64,000 nt of DNA from an uncultured Clostridia bacterium (GCA_947175335.1 CAMWMF010000003.1:84606-148605), one strand, 5' to 3'; numbered from the stretch's first letter, positions 9,501-18,196 are shown. Numbers and translations: made by a program. The notes: a model not told the origin generated them from the letters alone.

Positions 9501-10080
9501 GGGGCATCCGCTTTCGGCGTATATAGACAAGTTAAAGCAGTACGGCATCAATACGTCGATGCTCAATCCCGATTCGGAGGAGTGCCCGCCGTCGGACACC
9601 AAAATAACGATAGGTGGTATGCTTACCGCAACCGTCAACAAAATGACCAAAAAGGGCAATCCTATGGGCACGGCGGTTCTCGAGGATTTGTACGGCACGG
9701 TCGAGCTGTTGGCGTTTAACAAGACGTACGAGCGGTTAAAGCCGCTGTGGATAAAGGACACCGTTGTGGCGGTGACAGGTGTGCTGAAATACGGCGACAA
9801 CGGTATGTCCATATACGTGGATGACATAAAGCCGTTTGACGACAGCGACGCAATGCCCAATAAGATTTGTTGTTATTTTTCGCTTAAAGACAAAGCGACA
9901 CTTGCCGAGGTGCGCGAGATCGCGGCGGCGTACGTCGGCAGGGATATTGTTTATATCAAGAATACCGACGACAACAAGCTTTACAAGCTGACCGATAAGT
10001 TTAATATAAATTCGCTGTCAAAGAGCGAGCTGTGCGCAGTGCTTGGCGGCGGTAACGTCAAGGTTCAACTTGCGGAGTAG
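6502..10080 (+). CDS. dnaE: DNA polymerase III alpha subunit, DnaE type
   Basis: This 1192-aa protein has an N-terminal PHP domain with an apparently intact metal site (HLHVHTEFSLLDG, MTDHGNMYG, GCEVYM, NDAHYL). The C-family polymerase core follows, with PDFDIDFC carrying two catalytic aspartates and LGRGSGAGS in the palm. FGFNKSHAAAY-like sequence (ASYGFNKSHAA) and a tandem HhH region follow, with a C-terminal OB fold near residue 1020 (ITIGGMLTATVNKMTKKG). Firmicutes usually pair DnaE with PolC; PolC is not in this window. It is translated from an ATG 7 nt after whiA and is probably the last gene of the murB operon. Confidence 0.97.
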   Translation: MKQFAHLHVHTEFSLLDGAVRTDKVFKLCDELNIPAIAMTDHGNMYGTIEFLKAAVKYTDKDADFLKFMSERRPFKVKPIIGCEVYMTENMHVREKGANGTPPKLNHLVLLAKNGVGYHNLIKIVSAGYTEGMYYKPRVDFEMIKAHSEGLIVLSACLAGVIPQAILKNDFAKVDEWIKKFKGVFGEDFYIEIQNHNIGDQKIVLPHLIRLAKENDVKVVATNDAHYLTKADSKMQKVLMAISFHSVLENDDAEADMSGSVSDDKYFPTEEFYIKNYDEMYAALPYEDALAVSLEIADKCDPYFIKKEPLLPSYTPPDGLSTEQYLRKLTFDGLKVRYGEITDEVRQRAEYELGIIEKLKFVDYFLIVWDFIHYAESQGIPVGLGRGSGAGSIVAYAIGITKIDPLKYALIFERFLNPERVSNPDFDIDFCVDRRGEVIEYVTRKYGAPNVSQIATFGTMATKAAIKDVGRVFDLPFSEVNNITKMIPRGSEKMHIKELLGRGTDKEGNPIAGVPDLIALYDNDPQARKVLDMAEKIEGMPRQIGMHAAGVIICRDPIADHVPLARTNEDVVVTQYDMIVDEELGLLKMDFLGLTTLTDIKKATDYIKQQHGVDIDFVKLGYDDPKVYELIGSGNTVAVFQLEGGGMTGFMRELQPSNLEDVIAGISLYRPGPMDAIPDFIKNKKNPDKIVYMHPSLEPILRVTYGIIVYQEQVMDVVRTLGGYSMGGADNIRRMMSKKKLAAMEAERKVFIHGGEDKKTGNKIPGAVANGVPANVANDIYDMLIKFASYGFNKSHAAAYAHVTYQTAYLKCYYPVEFFTAVLNNRINKLDELTHYLSYMKEAKISVLPPNINKSGAEYSVENGCVRIGMGAIKGVGVPVINKIVEERERNGEFTDFVEFVRRMSNVEGGKTLLNRRMVESLIYAGAFDCFGKKRAVLISAFPAVMDQVSKERDARMSGQMSFFDVAPEIRTEFKYPDVDEYSPSEKYKREKEVAGVYLSGHPLSAYIDKLKQYGINTSMLNPDSEECPPSDTKITIGGMLTATVNKMTKKGNPMGTAVLEDLYGTVELLAFNKTYERLKPLWIKDTVVAVTGVLKYGDNGMSIYVDDIKPFDDSDAMPNKICCYFSLKDKATLAEVREIAAAYVGRDIVYIKNTDDNKLYKLTDKFNINSLSKSELCAVLGGGNVKVQLAE

Positions 10081-10148
10081 CTAAATATCGGCATAAATTT
10101 TGCTTGATAAAATGAGTCAAAAGTCTTTATTTTTAACGTTATCTATGG

Positions 10149-10154
10149 TATAAT
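10149..10154 (+). promoter_or_regulatory. -10 element upstream of pfkA
   Basis: TATAAT stands 39 nt before the pfkA ATG. No convincing -35 is present 16-18 nt upstream, so this is a partial promoter call. Confidence 0.5.
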
Positions 10155-10192
10155 ATACAAAGATATTTTTGCAATACAAGCGAGGTAATATT

Positions 10193-11152
10193 ATGAAAAG
10201 AATAGCGGTATTGACGAGCGGCGGCGACGCTCCCGGTATGAACGCGGCAATACGTGCCGTTGTCAGGTACGGTATAGGCATGGGCATGGAGGTCATGGGC
10301 GTCGAGCGCGGACTTCAAGGGCTTATAGACAATTTGTTCAAGCCGATGGGCATGCGCGACGTTTCGGACATTATTCACCGCGGCGGTACAATACTCAAAA
10401 CGGCGCGCTGCCCGGAATTCAAAACAGAGGAAGGTCAGCAAAAGGCGATTAAGAACCTGCGCGCCAACGGCGTGGAAGGGCTTATAGTCATAGGCGGCGA
10501 CGGCTCGTTTATGGGCGCAAAGGCTATGACCGATCGCGGATTCCCGTCAATCGGCATTCCCGGCACGATAGACAACGACCTTGCGTACACCGATTACACG
10601 CTCGGCTTCGATACCGCGTGCAACACCATACTCGACGCTATCAATAAAATACGCGACACAATGAGCTCGCACGAGCGCGTGTCTATCGTAGAGGTTATGG
10701 GCAGGAATTGCGGCGACCTTGCGCTGTACTCCGGTCTTTGCGGCGGAGCGGAAGTTATAGTCGTTCCCGAGCACCCGCTCAATCCCAATCAAATTTTGGA
10801 TCTTTTGACGGGCGGCGAGGCGCACGGCAAGACCAGCGGCATTATTGTTTTGGCAGAGGGCGCCGGTTCTGCCGACGACCTTAAAGCGGAGTTGTCCGCT
10901 CGTAGTAATTTGGTATTCAAGTCCACACGGCTCGGTCACGTACAGCGCGGTGGCAGCCCGTCCTGCCGCGACAGATACCTCGGCACCTCCTTCGGCGTAC
11001 ATGCGGTAGAGCTGTTAAAGAAGGGCATAGGCAACCGTATCGTCGGCATAAAGAACCACAAGTTCTACGATATGGATATTATCGAGGGCATTGCAATGAA
11101 AAAGGAATTCGACCTTGACCTATACCAAAAGGCGTTGATAGTAGGGCGGTAA
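10193..11152 (+). CDS. pfkA: ATP-dependent 6-phosphofructokinase
   Basis: The 319-aa protein has LTSGGDAPGMNAAIR at the ATP site, GGDGSFMGA, the catalytic GTIDND and MGRNCGDLAL. Gly in GGDGS and the GIPGTIDND context match ATP-dependent enzymes; pyrophosphate-dependent ones usually have GGDDS and a Lys in PKTIDND. The ATG at 10193 is preferred over the in-frame TTG at 10169 because GCGAGGT lies just before it and the length then equals that of E. coli PfkA. It commits fructose 6-phosphate to glycolysis. Placement after dnaE is conserved in clostridia. Confidence 0.97.
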   Translation: MKRIAVLTSGGDAPGMNAAIRAVVRYGIGMGMEVMGVERGLQGLIDNLFKPMGMRDVSDIIHRGGTILKTARCPEFKTEEGQQKAIKNLRANGVEGLIVIGGDGSFMGAKAMTDRGFPSIGIPGTIDNDLAYTDYTLGFDTACNTILDAINKIRDTMSSHERVSIVEVMGRNCGDLALYSGLCGGAEVIVVPEHPLNPNQILDLLTGGEAHGKTSGIIVLAEGAGSADDLKAELSARSNLVFKSTRLGHVQRGGSPSCRDRYLGTSFGVHAVELLKKGIGNRIVGIKNHKFYDMDIIEGIAMKKEFDLDLYQKALIVGR

Positions 11153-11155
11153 ACC

Positions 11156-11236
11156 AATTCGGAATTCGGAATTATGAATTCGGAATTAGAACGTATTAAT
11201 TGTCATTCTGAGCGAAGCGAAGAATCTCAACCTTAT
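11156..11236. repeat. AATTCGGAATT repeat cluster plus TCATTCTGAGC-type hairpin repeat
   Basis: From 11156 to 11188 four GGAATT units spaced by AATTC appear, and 11201-11228 carries TGTCATTCTGAGCGAAGCGA and continues to AATCTC. Variants of both sequences recur elsewhere in this window, always between genes. No open frame is present. Confidence 0.85.
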
Positions 11237-11240
11237 TAAA

Positions 11241-11276
11241 AAAGGTATTCGTTATTTTACGAATACCTTTAATTTT
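11241..11276. terminator. Bidirectional terminator between pfkA and fba
   Basis: Perfect 12-bp arms AAAGGTATTCGT (11241-11252) and ACGAATACCTTT (11259-11270) are followed by AATTTTTG and preceded by an A run, between convergent genes. Confidence 0.9.
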
Positions 11277-11301
11277 TGTATTTAATCGTTTGGCGATGCG
11301 A

Positions 11302-12231
11302 TTAAGCTTTACCGGCACAACCCAAAACGTGTACAAGCTTGTGGCGTACACACTCGGTAACGAGCGCTCTGCCGTCGCCGAGGTACTGGCGGGGATCGAA
11401 GTGAGCGGGGTTCTCGGCAAAGTGCTTGCGCACGGCGGCGGTGAAGGCAAGGCGAAGGTCGGAATCAACGTTTATCTTGCAGACCGCCATAGACGATGCT
11501 TTTCTAAGCATTTCCTCGGGAATGCCCTTAGCGCCGGGCATTGTGCCGCCGAAGTCGTTGACCATCTTTACGTAGTCGGGGAGTACCGAGCTTGCGCCGT
11601 GGAGAACGATGGGGAACTTGGGCAAAAGGCTGGACACCTTTTCAAGTATATCGAAGCGCAATTTTGCTTCGCCCTTAAATTTGAACGCGCCGTGGCTGGT
11701 GCCGATTGCGATAGCAAGCGAGTCGACGCCCGTCTTGGCTACGAATTCGGCAGCTTCCTCGGGATCGGTGTAAAGCGCGTCGGACTCGGACACCTTTACG
11801 TTGTCCTCGACGCCGGCGAGCCTTCCAAGCTCGGCTTCTACAACGACGCCGTGGTCGTGAGCGTACTGCACGACTTGCGAGGTTATTTTGATGTTCTCGG
11901 CAAGCGGGTGAGACGACGCGTCAATCATAACGGAAGTAAATCCGTGCTTAATTACTTCGACGCAAAGGTCGTAGGAATTGCCATGGTCGAGATGTAAGCA
12001 AATAGGCAGGCCCGAATCCTCGACAGCGGCTTGAACCATTTTGGTCAAGTACTTGGGATTGGCGTACTTAATCGCACTGGACGAAACTTGGAGAATAAGC
12101 GGGGCATTTTCGAGCTTGCCTGCTTCGACGATACCCTGAATAGTTTCCATGTTGTTGATGTTGAATGCGCCTATGGCGTATCCGCCCTCGTATGCCTTTG
12201 CGAACATATCCTTAGTATTTACTAACGGCAT
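11302..12231 (-). CDS. fba: Class II fructose-bisphosphate aldolase
   Basis: The 309-aa enzyme cleaves fructose 1,6-bisphosphate to two trioses, using zinc. Visible motifs are AIGAFNINNMET, HLDHGNSYDLC with the first zinc histidine, DASSHPLAENI, EAELGRLAGVED with the catalytic acid, GTSHGAFKF and VLHGASS with further zinc and phosphate-binding residues. The C terminus (FDPRQYLGDGR) is that of the class IIb form. GGAGGG lies about 12 nt before the ATG, slightly long spacing. It is convergent with pfkA. A TATAAT -10 lies at 12257-12262 on the minus strand with no clear -35. Confidence 0.96.
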   Translation of the reverse strand: MPLVNTKDMFAKAYEGGYAIGAFNINNMETIQGIVEAGKLENAPLILQVSSSAIKYANPKYLTKMVQAAVEDSGLPICLHLDHGNSYDLCVEVIKHGFTSVMIDASSHPLAENIKITSQVVQYAHDHGVVVEAELGRLAGVEDNVKVSESDALYTDPEEAAEFVAKTGVDSLAIAIGTSHGAFKFKGEAKLRFDILEKVSSLLPKFPIVLHGASSVLPDYVKMVNDFGGTMPGAKGIPEEMLRKASSMAVCKINVDSDLRLAFTAAVRKHFAENPAHFDPRQYLGDGRALVTECVRHKLVHVLGCAGKA

Positions 12232-12326
12232 AATTTGTTGTTTCCCTCCAACATTTATTATATAGGTTTTCTATCCAAAACCCATACACAGTATAGCACA
12301 TTATCAAAGATTTGACTACTGTTTTA

Positions 12327-12355
12327 TTGACTTTTTTTCAAAAAAGAATTACAAT
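12327..12355 (+). promoter_or_regulatory. SigA-type promoter of the aminopeptidase operon
   Basis: TTGACT (12327-12332), a 17-nt spacer and TACAAT (12350-12355) lie 24 nt before the ATG. Confidence 0.8.
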
Positions 12356-12379
12356 ATAAAAGAAAGGAGTAAAGTGCTC

Positions 12380-13495
12380 ATGAAAGACGAAAGAATGGTA
12401 AAGCTGGCGCACAATCTTGTAAACTACTCTGTTGCTGCCAAGAAGGGCGACAAGGTGCTTATAGAGGCGTTTGACGTGCCGTATCCGCTTGTTAACGAAA
12501 TTATATCTGCGGTGTACGAAGCGGGCGCGCAGGCGTTTGTAACCAACATAGATACGCGCGTACGCGCAAAACTACTTAGCGGCGCTACCGACGAGCAGCT
12601 TAAACTTTGGAGCAAGCTCGACGCCGAAGTTATGTCCAATATGGATTGCTATATCGGCTTGCGCGGCGGCAACAACAGCTACGAAAATTCGTTTGTTCCG
12701 TCCGACCGTATGGATAAATATATGAGCATTTACTCGCATCCCGTTCACCACGAGATAAGAGTTAAAAAGACGCGTTGGGTGGTACTTAGGTATCCTTCGC
12801 CGTCTATGGCTCAGCTTGCGTGTATGTCCACCGAGCAGTTCGAGGACCATTACTTTAACGTGTGCAACCTCGACTACGGCAAAATGGACAAGGCTATGAA
12901 CGCATTGCAAGCTCTTATGAACAAGACCGACAAGGTGCGACTTGTCGCAAAGGATACCGACCTTACTTTCTCTATTAAGGATATTCCCGCGGTCAAGTGC
13001 GCGGGGCTTTGCAATATACCGGACGGCGAGGTTTATACCGCACCCGTCAAAAATTCGGTAAACGGCGTAATCACTTACAACACGCCCACCGTATACAACG
13101 GCTGCAAATTCGACTGGGTAAGGCTTACGTTTAAGGACGGAAAAATAGTTAAGGCGGAAAGCTCCAACACCGAAAAATCGGAAGCTATTTTCAATACCGA
13201 CGACGGCGCGCGTTACGTGGGCGAGTTCGCTATCGGCGTCAATCCGTATATAACCGATGCGATTTGCGATATTTTGTTTGACGAAAAGATTATGGGCTCT
13301 ATCCACTTCACGCCCGGCTGCTGCTACGACGACGCGTACAACGGCAATATTTCGGCGGTGCATTGGGATTTGGTTTTGCGCCAAACGCCCGAGGTCGGCG
13401 GCGGACAAATCTACTTCGACGACGTGCTTATCCGCGACAACGGCAGGTTTGTAATAAAAGAATTGTTGGGCTTGAACCCCGAAAACTTAAAGTAA
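12380..13495 (+). CDS. M29-family (thermophilic-type) aminopeptidase
   Basis: The 371-aa protein matches AmpS/PepS metallo-aminopeptidases. The dinuclear metal ligands can be placed: Glu in PDGEVYTAP, Glu in VGEFAIGVNP, His in SIHFTPG, Tyr in the following CCYDDAYNG and the His and Asp of HWD. These cytoplasmic exopeptidases remove N-terminal residues from peptides. ATG at 12380 is preferred over GTG at 12374 because AAAGGAG is then 10 nt away rather than 4. The next gene starts 22 nt after the stop with its own strong Shine-Dalgarno and is probably cotranscribed. Confidence 0.93.
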   Translation: MKDERMVKLAHNLVNYSVAAKKGDKVLIEAFDVPYPLVNEIISAVYEAGAQAFVTNIDTRVRAKLLSGATDEQLKLWSKLDAEVMSNMDCYIGLRGGNNSYENSFVPSDRMDKYMSIYSHPVHHEIRVKKTRWVVLRYPSPSMAQLACMSTEQFEDHYFNVCNLDYGKMDKAMNALQALMNKTDKVRLVAKDTDLTFSIKDIPAVKCAGLCNIPDGEVYTAPVKNSVNGVITYNTPTVYNGCKFDWVRLTFKDGKIVKAESSNTEKSEAIFNTDDGARYVGEFAIGVNPYITDAICDILFDEKIMGSIHFTPGCCYDDAYNGNISAVHWDLVLRQTPEVGGGQIYFDDVLIRDNGRFVIKELLGLNPENLK

Positions 13496-13517
13496 TCGGT
13501 AGGGAAGGAGAAACAGT

Positions 13518-14066
13518 ATGTTTGAATTAAAGTACGCGATTACCGCTGGCGACATAAAAGCGGAAAACAAAAAACTGGCGCTGTTTTACTTTTTGTTGTA
13601 CTTTACCGTTGCGGTTATAGGCTTGGCGGTCGGCATTGTTGCGGTTGTACTCAATCCGCAAACGTCCATACTCGTTATAGGCATAATTATACTCGTGTTT
13701 TCGGGTCTGCTTGCCGCGGTCGCGTTGCTCATGATGATTGCGCCCAAAAACCTGATATCGAGCATTGTCGGTACCGACGGTAATGAGCTGAACGTAGTAA
13801 TAGACAAAAACGGTATAACGGTGGACGGGGACAACGTTGCGGCGTTCGCCGACGTAACCAAGATAAAAGACAGAAAGACCTATCTTGTTGTATATACGGG
13901 CAAGGATACGGCGTTTATAGTAAAGGACGCAATTACTTCCGGACAAGCGTTTTCGGAGCTTAAAACGTATATGACAGAGCGACAGGGCAAGCTGCTTTTG
14001 GTTCCCGCCGAGGAGCAAACAGAACAGCCTGCGGAAAACGCCGACGATACGGCGACGGATAAATAG
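13518..14066 (+). CDS. Two-TM membrane protein with YcxB-like C-terminal domain
   Basis: The 182-aa protein has two strongly hydrophobic helices (about residues 24-46 and 51-74) and then a beta-rich segment with NGITVDGDNVAAFADVTKI and FIVKDAITSG. That pattern resembles the YcxB-like/bPH domain found in many Firmicutes membrane proteins of unknown role. The C terminus is an acidic tail. GGAAGGAG precedes the ATG. It sits downstream of the aminopeptidase, without a functional link that I can support. Confidence 0.7.
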   Translation: MFELKYAITAGDIKAENKKLALFYFLLYFTVAVIGLAVGIVAVVLNPQTSILVIGIIILVFSGLLAAVALLMMIAPKNLISSIVGTDGNELNVVIDKNGITVDGDNVAAFADVTKIKDRKTYLVVYTGKDTAFIVKDAITSGQAFSELKTYMTERQGKLLLVPAEEQTEQPAENADDTATDK

Positions 14067-14079
14067 TTTATATTTTTGC

Positions 14080-14118
14080 ATTATACCGCTTGACGAAAGA
14101 TAATTTTAGCGGTATAAT
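14080..14118 (+). promoter_or_regulatory. gap promoter embedded in an 11-bp inverted repeat
   Basis: TTGACG (14090-14095), 17 nt and TATAAT (14113-14118) form the promoter. Perfect inverted arms ATTATACCGCT (14080-14090) and AGCGGTATAAT (14108-14118) flank it, the right arm covering the whole -10. This is the geometry of a repressor operator; the regulator is unknown. Confidence 0.75.
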
Positions 14119-14204
14119 TGTAAAGGTGCGTGAGCGCCGCATGTATGTAAGCAAAAGCATATTGCTTAATAAATATCCATATAAAAAATTTTTGGAGGTT
14201 TTTT

Positions 14205-15242
14205 ATGGCAAACGTAAAAGTTGCAATCAATGGTTTCGGACGTATCGGACGTCTTGCGTTCCGTCAAATGTTCGGTGCGAAGGGCTACGAGATTGTAGCA
14301 ATCAACGACCTTACCAAGCCCTCGATGTTGGCTAATCTTTTGAAGTATGACACCGCACAAAAGGGCTACTGCGGCACGATTGGTGAAAATTTGCACACCG
14401 TAACCGCCGACGACGAGGCTAACACCATTACGGTTGACGGCAAGACTTTAAAGATCTATGCCGAAAAAGACGCAAAGGATTTGCCTTGGGGCAAGCTTGG
14501 CGTAGACGTAGTGCTCGAATGCACGGGCTTCTACTGCTCGAAGGAAAAATCGATGGCGCACATCAATGCCGGCGCCAAAAAGGTTGTTATTTCCGCTCCC
14601 GCAGGCAACGACCTTAAAACCATCGTTTACAGCGTAAACGAAAAGACTCTTACCAAGGACGATCAAATCATTTCCGCGGCAAGCTGCACCACCAACTGCC
14701 TTGCGCCTATGGCAAAAACGCTTAACGATTACGCGCCTATTCAATCGGGTATCATGAGCACCATCCACGCCTACACCGGCGACCAAATGATCCTTGACGG
14801 CCCTCACCGCAAGGGCGATATGCGCAGAGCTCGTGCAGGCGCTGCCAACATCGTTCCCAACTCGACGGGCGCTGCAAAGGCTATCGGCTTGGTTATTCCC
14901 GAGCTTAACGGCAAGCTTATCGGCTCGGCACAGCGCGTGCCCGTTCCGACCGGCTCCACCACCATCCTTACCGCTGTCGTAAAGGGCAAGGACGTAACCA
15001 AGGAAGGCATCAACGCCGCTATGAAGGCAGCCGCTTCCGAATCCTACGGCTACAACGAGGATCCCATTGTTTCGTCCGACGTTATCGGCATGCGCTATGG
15101 CAGCTTGTTCGACGCGACCCAAACGATGGTCAGCAAGGTTGGCGACGACCTTTATCAAGTACAGGTCGTTTCGTGGTACGACAACGAAAATTCGTACACC
15201 AGCCAGATGGTTCGCACAATCAAATACTTCGCCGAGCTTTAA
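14205..15242 (+). CDS. gap: Glyceraldehyde-3-phosphate dehydrogenase
   Basis: The 345-aa protein starts with the NAD-binding [13 protein letters not shown] and contains SCTTNCLAP with the catalytic Cys, HAYTGDQ with the catalytic His, and SWYDNENSY at the C terminus. It makes 1,3-bisphosphoglycerate with NAD. GGAGG lies 7 nt before the ATG. It is apparently monocistronic: its own promoter at 14090, about 85 nt of leader, and a terminator right after the stop. The usual pgk and tpi neighbours are absent. Confidence 0.98.
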   Translation: MANVKVAINGFGRIGRLAFRQMFGAKGYEIVAINDLTKPSMLANLLKYDTAQKGYCGTIGENLHTVTADDEANTITVDGKTLKIYAEKDAKDLPWGKLGVDVVLECTGFYCSKEKSMAHINAGAKKVVISAPAGNDLKTIVYSVNEKTLTKDDQIISAASCTTNCLAPMAKTLNDYAPIQSGIMSTIHAYTGDQMILDGPHRKGDMRRARAGAANIVPNSTGAAKAIGLVIPELNGKLIGSAQRVPVPTGSTTILTAVVKGKDVTKEGINAAMKAAASESYGYNEDPIVSSDVIGMRYGSLFDATQTMVSKVGDDLYQVQVVSWYDNENSYTSQMVRTIKYFAEL

Positions 15243-15264
15243 TCTCAGAATTAATTGTAAAACA

Positions 15265-15294
15265 AAAAAGACTCTCCGCAAGGAGAGTTTTTTT
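15265..15294 (+). terminator. Intrinsic terminator after gap
   Basis: ACTCTCC (15271-15277), loop GCAA, GGAGAGT (15282-15288), then seven T. The A run before the stem could also let it stop the convergent minus-strand gene. Confidence 0.93.
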
Positions 15295-15313
15295 GTGCAT
15301 GATTATTAGTTTG

Positions 15314-15592
15314 TTACAGCGCCGAAAAGGCTATGGCTACCGCTGCAATCGCTACTGCAAGCGATACCAAATCTATATACAGTGCTATTTTGCACAGTAT
15401 ATCCTTTTTGAACAAAAAGGCAAACGGCGCGAGAAAGCAAATCGAAACCAAGCCCACTATGGCGATGGGTATTGATATCAGCTTGACCTGTTGTGCGAAC
15501 AGCGACATACACGCGCAAATAATAGCGGCTACGTTAAGTGCCGCCGTAGCGATGGCAAGACACAGCGTTATTATCGGTATTATTTTCTTCAT
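15314..15592 (-). CDS. Small three-TM membrane protein, unknown
   Basis: A 92-aa, almost wholly hydrophobic protein starting MKKIIPIITLCLAIATAALN, with three predicted helices and a short basic segment (FKKD) between the second and third. I recognise no family. The minus-strand reading is preferred over the overlapping plus-strand frame because it has a natural MKK start and membrane-protein composition. No clear Shine-Dalgarno is visible. It lies convergent to gap. Confidence 0.5.
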   Translation of the reverse strand: MKKIIPIITLCLAIATAALNVAAIICACMSLFAQQVKLISIPIAIVGLVSICFLAPFAFLFKKDILCKIALYIDLVSLAVAIAAVAIAFSAL

Positions 15593-15701
15593 ACGGTAAG
15601 TATACCATATATTTGGATTTATGTCGATAGATAATAATAAAAAACATTTAAAATCTCGTTTTTGAGTTGATTTATAATTTGTTGTATGTTAAACTATAAT
15701 T

Positions 15702-17546
15702 ATGATGAAAAAGCTTCTTGCAGTATTAGGAATAGCGGTGATGGCATTGCCTCTTGCCGCGTGCTCATTTCCATCGGACAACGACGGCGATAACGATAAC
15801 AAAAAGCCGCCGGTTACGCCGGTTACGCCAGTTACACCGGTAACTCCCGTTACTCCCGTTACGCCCGTTACGCCTATAACGCCGATAATCCCGAGCGATC
15901 CTGTGGAGCCAGGGGAAGTGGCTGTTACGTTCAATGCCGGCAGCGGTGCGTTCGGCAGCGGTCAAACGTCGGTTGTGCTCAAGCCGGGCGAAGACGGTAA
16001 GGTGGAATTTGCGCGGTTGCCATGGCGCGACGGCTATGCTTTTACAGGCTGGTACAACGGCACGGTAAAGTACGACCCGGACGCTACTTATACGAGCACT
16101 CAAACGTTTACCGCAACGTACGCGTACGGTGGCGAGGATGTGGTGTACACTGCGTTGTTTAACGAAGATTCCAATGTGTCGATTGCCATAGACATGTCGG
16201 ACAGCGAGTGGAAAAAACTGAATAACGATTACAGAGAAGGTTGGAAGTCGCCCATCTACCGTCAGGCCGGTAATGTTGTCATAGGCATTGACAGCGGCAA
16301 CGGAATGCTCAACTATTACTACGAGGACGTCGGCGTGCGCATGAAGGGCAATACCTCGCGGCACAATTTTTACGGTAACGACGGCTTTTACAACGCGATC
16401 CATATGAAGTTATCGTTCAAGGAGACGTTTGACGATCTCGAAGACGGATATAATCAGGACGAGCTTACCGACTGGACGGACAAAAAGGCTGAACGCGACT
16501 TCCGCAAGGCGCGCACTCTCGGCGGTATGACCAAGATAGATATTAAGTACAATTCCACGCTTGACGAAACGTATATACGCGAATTGTACGCAATGAAGCT
16601 GTTCCGTGAAAACGGCATTTATGCGCCCAATATTACGCTGGGCAGTGTGTCGGCGCTTAATAAAGACACCGATATGATAAACCTCGGCGTGTACCGCATT
16701 CACGAGCCTGTGGACGAGGAGTTTGTGCTTCGTCATATCGAGGAAGGCAATAAGGCGGGCGATCTTTACAAATGCACTTGGGGCAATCAAGGCTGGGGCA
16801 ACGGTTCGGACCTGACCGATACCGATTTGGATAACAGGGTAGGAGTAAACGACGAGCTTAACAACAAGCTGTACGCTTACGAAAAAAAGACCAACAAAAA
16901 GAAGGATAAAACGACCGGTTTGCGCGACTTTTCGTCCATAAAGGACTTTATACGCGCCATTAATAACAGCGACGCGGCTGGATTGGGACAGTATATAGAC
17001 GTCGATCACTTTGCCAAATTCGAGGCTATAAACTACATTCTCGGCAATCCCGACTGCATTCGCAACCATGCCAACAACTATTATCTTTACTTCCGTAAAT
17101 CGGACAATAAGGCGATAATCATTCCTTACGACTACGATAGGTGCTTGGGTTCAAAGCAGTGGGACAACTACAATGCTATGTCGAGCGAGGAAATAGCGCC
17201 TTATACGCGTAGAACAACGTTGGAGAGCGGCTTGCAAAACCCGCTGTATATTAAGCTTATCGTTAAGGGCGCGCCGTGCGACGAGGGTTCGGTGCTTATG
17301 AAATACCGCGCAAATTTGCTTGAAATGGCAGGGTCGAACATGTTAAAGCCCGAAACGTTTAACGCGCTTAAAGATAAGTACAAGGCACGTTACGGCAGCT
17401 ACACCAAGACGAACATTAAGGTGGGTGACGGTAACTTCGGAAATAATCAAAGCTTTGACGATAACTGGATAAACATGAGCTACGCCGATTATATTAATGC
17501 TAAGCTTACCGTATTGAATAACAACATAGATAATTACCGTAACTAA
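15702..17546 (+). CDS. CotH-like kinase-fold surface lipoprotein
   Basis: A 614-aa protein with a lipoprotein signal (MALPLAAC, Cys near residue 21), then an acidic stretch and a tandem Pro-Val-Thr hinge, a Listeria-Bacteroides (InlB-B) type repeat ending FTGWYNG, and a CotH domain from about residue 160. CotH hallmarks are [41 protein letters not shown] and the acidic active-site segment [11 protein letters not shown] after [11 protein letters not shown]. CotH proteins are atypical kinases involved in spore-coat assembly in Bacillus; exported forms also occur in cellulosomal and gut clostridia. Its target is unknown. No Shine-Dalgarno is visible before the tandem ATG codons. Confidence 0.85.
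   Translation: MMKKLLAVLGIAVMALPLAACSFPSDNDGDNDNKKPPVTPVTPVTPVTPVTPVTPVTPITPIIPSDPVEPGEVAVTFNAGSGAFGSGQTSVVLKPGEDGKVEFARLPWRDGYAFTGWYNGTVKYDPDATYTSTQTFTATYAYGGEDVVYTALFNEDSNVSIAIDMSDSEWKKLNNDYREGWKSPIYRQAGNVVIGIDSGNGMLNYYYEDVGVRMKGNTSRHNFYGNDGFYNAIHMKLSFKETFDDLEDGYNQDELTDWTDKKAERDFRKARTLGGMTKIDIKYNSTLDETYIRELYAMKLFRENGIYAPNITLGSVSALNKDTDMINLGVYRIHEPVDEEFVLRHIEEGNKAGDLYKCTWGNQGWGNGSDLTDTDLDNRVGVNDELNNKLYAYEKKTNKKKDKTTGLRDFSSIKDFIRAINNSDAAGLGQYIDVDHFAKFEAINYILGNPDCIRNHANNYYLYFRKSDNKAIIIPYDYDRCLGSKQWDNYNAMSSEEIAPYTRRTTLESGLQNPLYIKLIVKGAPCDEGSVLMKYRANLLEMAGSNMLKPETFNALKDKYKARYGSYTKTNIKVGDGNFGNNQSFDDNWINMSYADYINAKLTVLNNNIDNYRN
15809..15891 (+). repeat. In-frame tandem repeat encoding a Pro-Val-Thr hinge
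   Basis: About eight degenerate 9-bp units of the type ACGCCGGTT encode PVT repeats, ending PITPI. Synonymous variation (CCGGTT, CCCGTT, CCGGTA) shows protein-level conservation. It is a spacer between the lipid anchor and the outer domains. Confidence 0.9.
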
Positions 17547-17563
17547 TATCGAATACAAATAAG

Positions 17564-17592
17564 CGGTGGGTGTGAAACGCTCGCCGTTTTTT
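17564..17592 (+). terminator. Terminator after the CotH-like gene
   Basis: Nine paired positions (17564-17572 with 17578-17586, three G-T wobbles), loop TGAAA, then six T. Confidence 0.7.
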
Positions 17593-17606
17593 GTTATTGT
17601 AAAAAG

Positions 17607-17635
17607 TTGACAAAGGTAGGTAGTGAGTATATAAT
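17607..17635 (+). promoter_or_regulatory. SigA-type promoter of the zinc-ribbon gene
   Basis: TTGACA (17607-17612), 17-nt spacer, TATAAT (17630-17635), 31 nt before the ATG. Both hexamers are perfect. Confidence 0.9.
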
Positions 17636-17666
17636 ATATTTGAAAAAATGAGTAAGAGGCGTAACT

Positions 17667-18194
17667 ATGATTTGTCCGCAATGCGGCTATGACATGGGAA
17701 ATAAGAATAAATGCCTTAGGTGCGGTTACGAGGTGAAAACGCTGTCCGTGGTGGTGGAAAAGGACGAGCCGAAAAAAGATAAGGACGATCACGAGGTAAT
17801 CGATATCGACCCGTGCAACGTGTACTTAACGCATCCTTACGGCTACGAGGACGACTTCGGCACTGGTTTCGGCACTCCGTTTGACGACCCTTTTGTTTCG
17901 ATAATAGACAGCCTTTTCGGCGACCCGATAGGGGATTTGCTTGGCGGGCTGTTCGGCTTTGATATGTCGCCGCCGCCCAGACAACGGCGGGAAGAACCTC
18001 CGCCTAAAAAGCGCAAAAAGCAAGGCCCAGTCGTAGTTATCGACGATATAGAAATTATCGAGCCCGACAAAGAGTCAAAGCAAAAAGAGGACAAAAAGGA
18101 AGAACCCAAAAAGGCCGAACAAAATACCGACGGACACAAAACGACCGACAAAATAAAAAATATGTTCAAGCGCAACAACAATAACAAAAAGTAA
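17667..18194 (+). CDS. Zinc-ribbon protein with disordered charged tail, unknown
   Basis: The 175-aa protein opens with a compact zinc ribbon, CPQCGYDMGNKNKCLRCGY, giving two CxxC pairs 11 residues apart. The middle is acidic and glycine/aspartate-rich with a short hydrophobic amphipathic stretch (FGDPIGDLLGGLFGFD), and the last 60 residues are Lys/Glu-rich and probably disordered. No enzyme motif is seen. The perfect promoter in front implies strong constitutive expression. A role in protein or nucleic-acid binding is only a guess. Confidence 0.6.
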   Translation: MICPQCGYDMGNKNKCLRCGYEVKTLSVVVEKDEPKKDKDDHEVIDIDPCNVYLTHPYGYEDDFGTGFGTPFDDPFVSIIDSLFGDPIGDLLGGLFGFDMSPPPRQRREEPPPKKRKKQGPVVVIDDIEIIEPDKESKQKEDKKEEPKKAEQNTDGHKTTDKIKNMFKRNNNNKK

Positions 18195-18196
18195 AT

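Noticed and set aside
15333..15599. Plus-strand frame of 88 codons overlapping the small three-TM gene
   Set aside because: Mixed composition without domain; the minus-strand frame has a membrane-protein profile and MKK start.
15809..15891. Short tandem repeat that could be taken for a CRISPR or satellite
   Set aside because: Units are 9 bp without spacers and encode an in-frame Pro-Val-Thr hinge.
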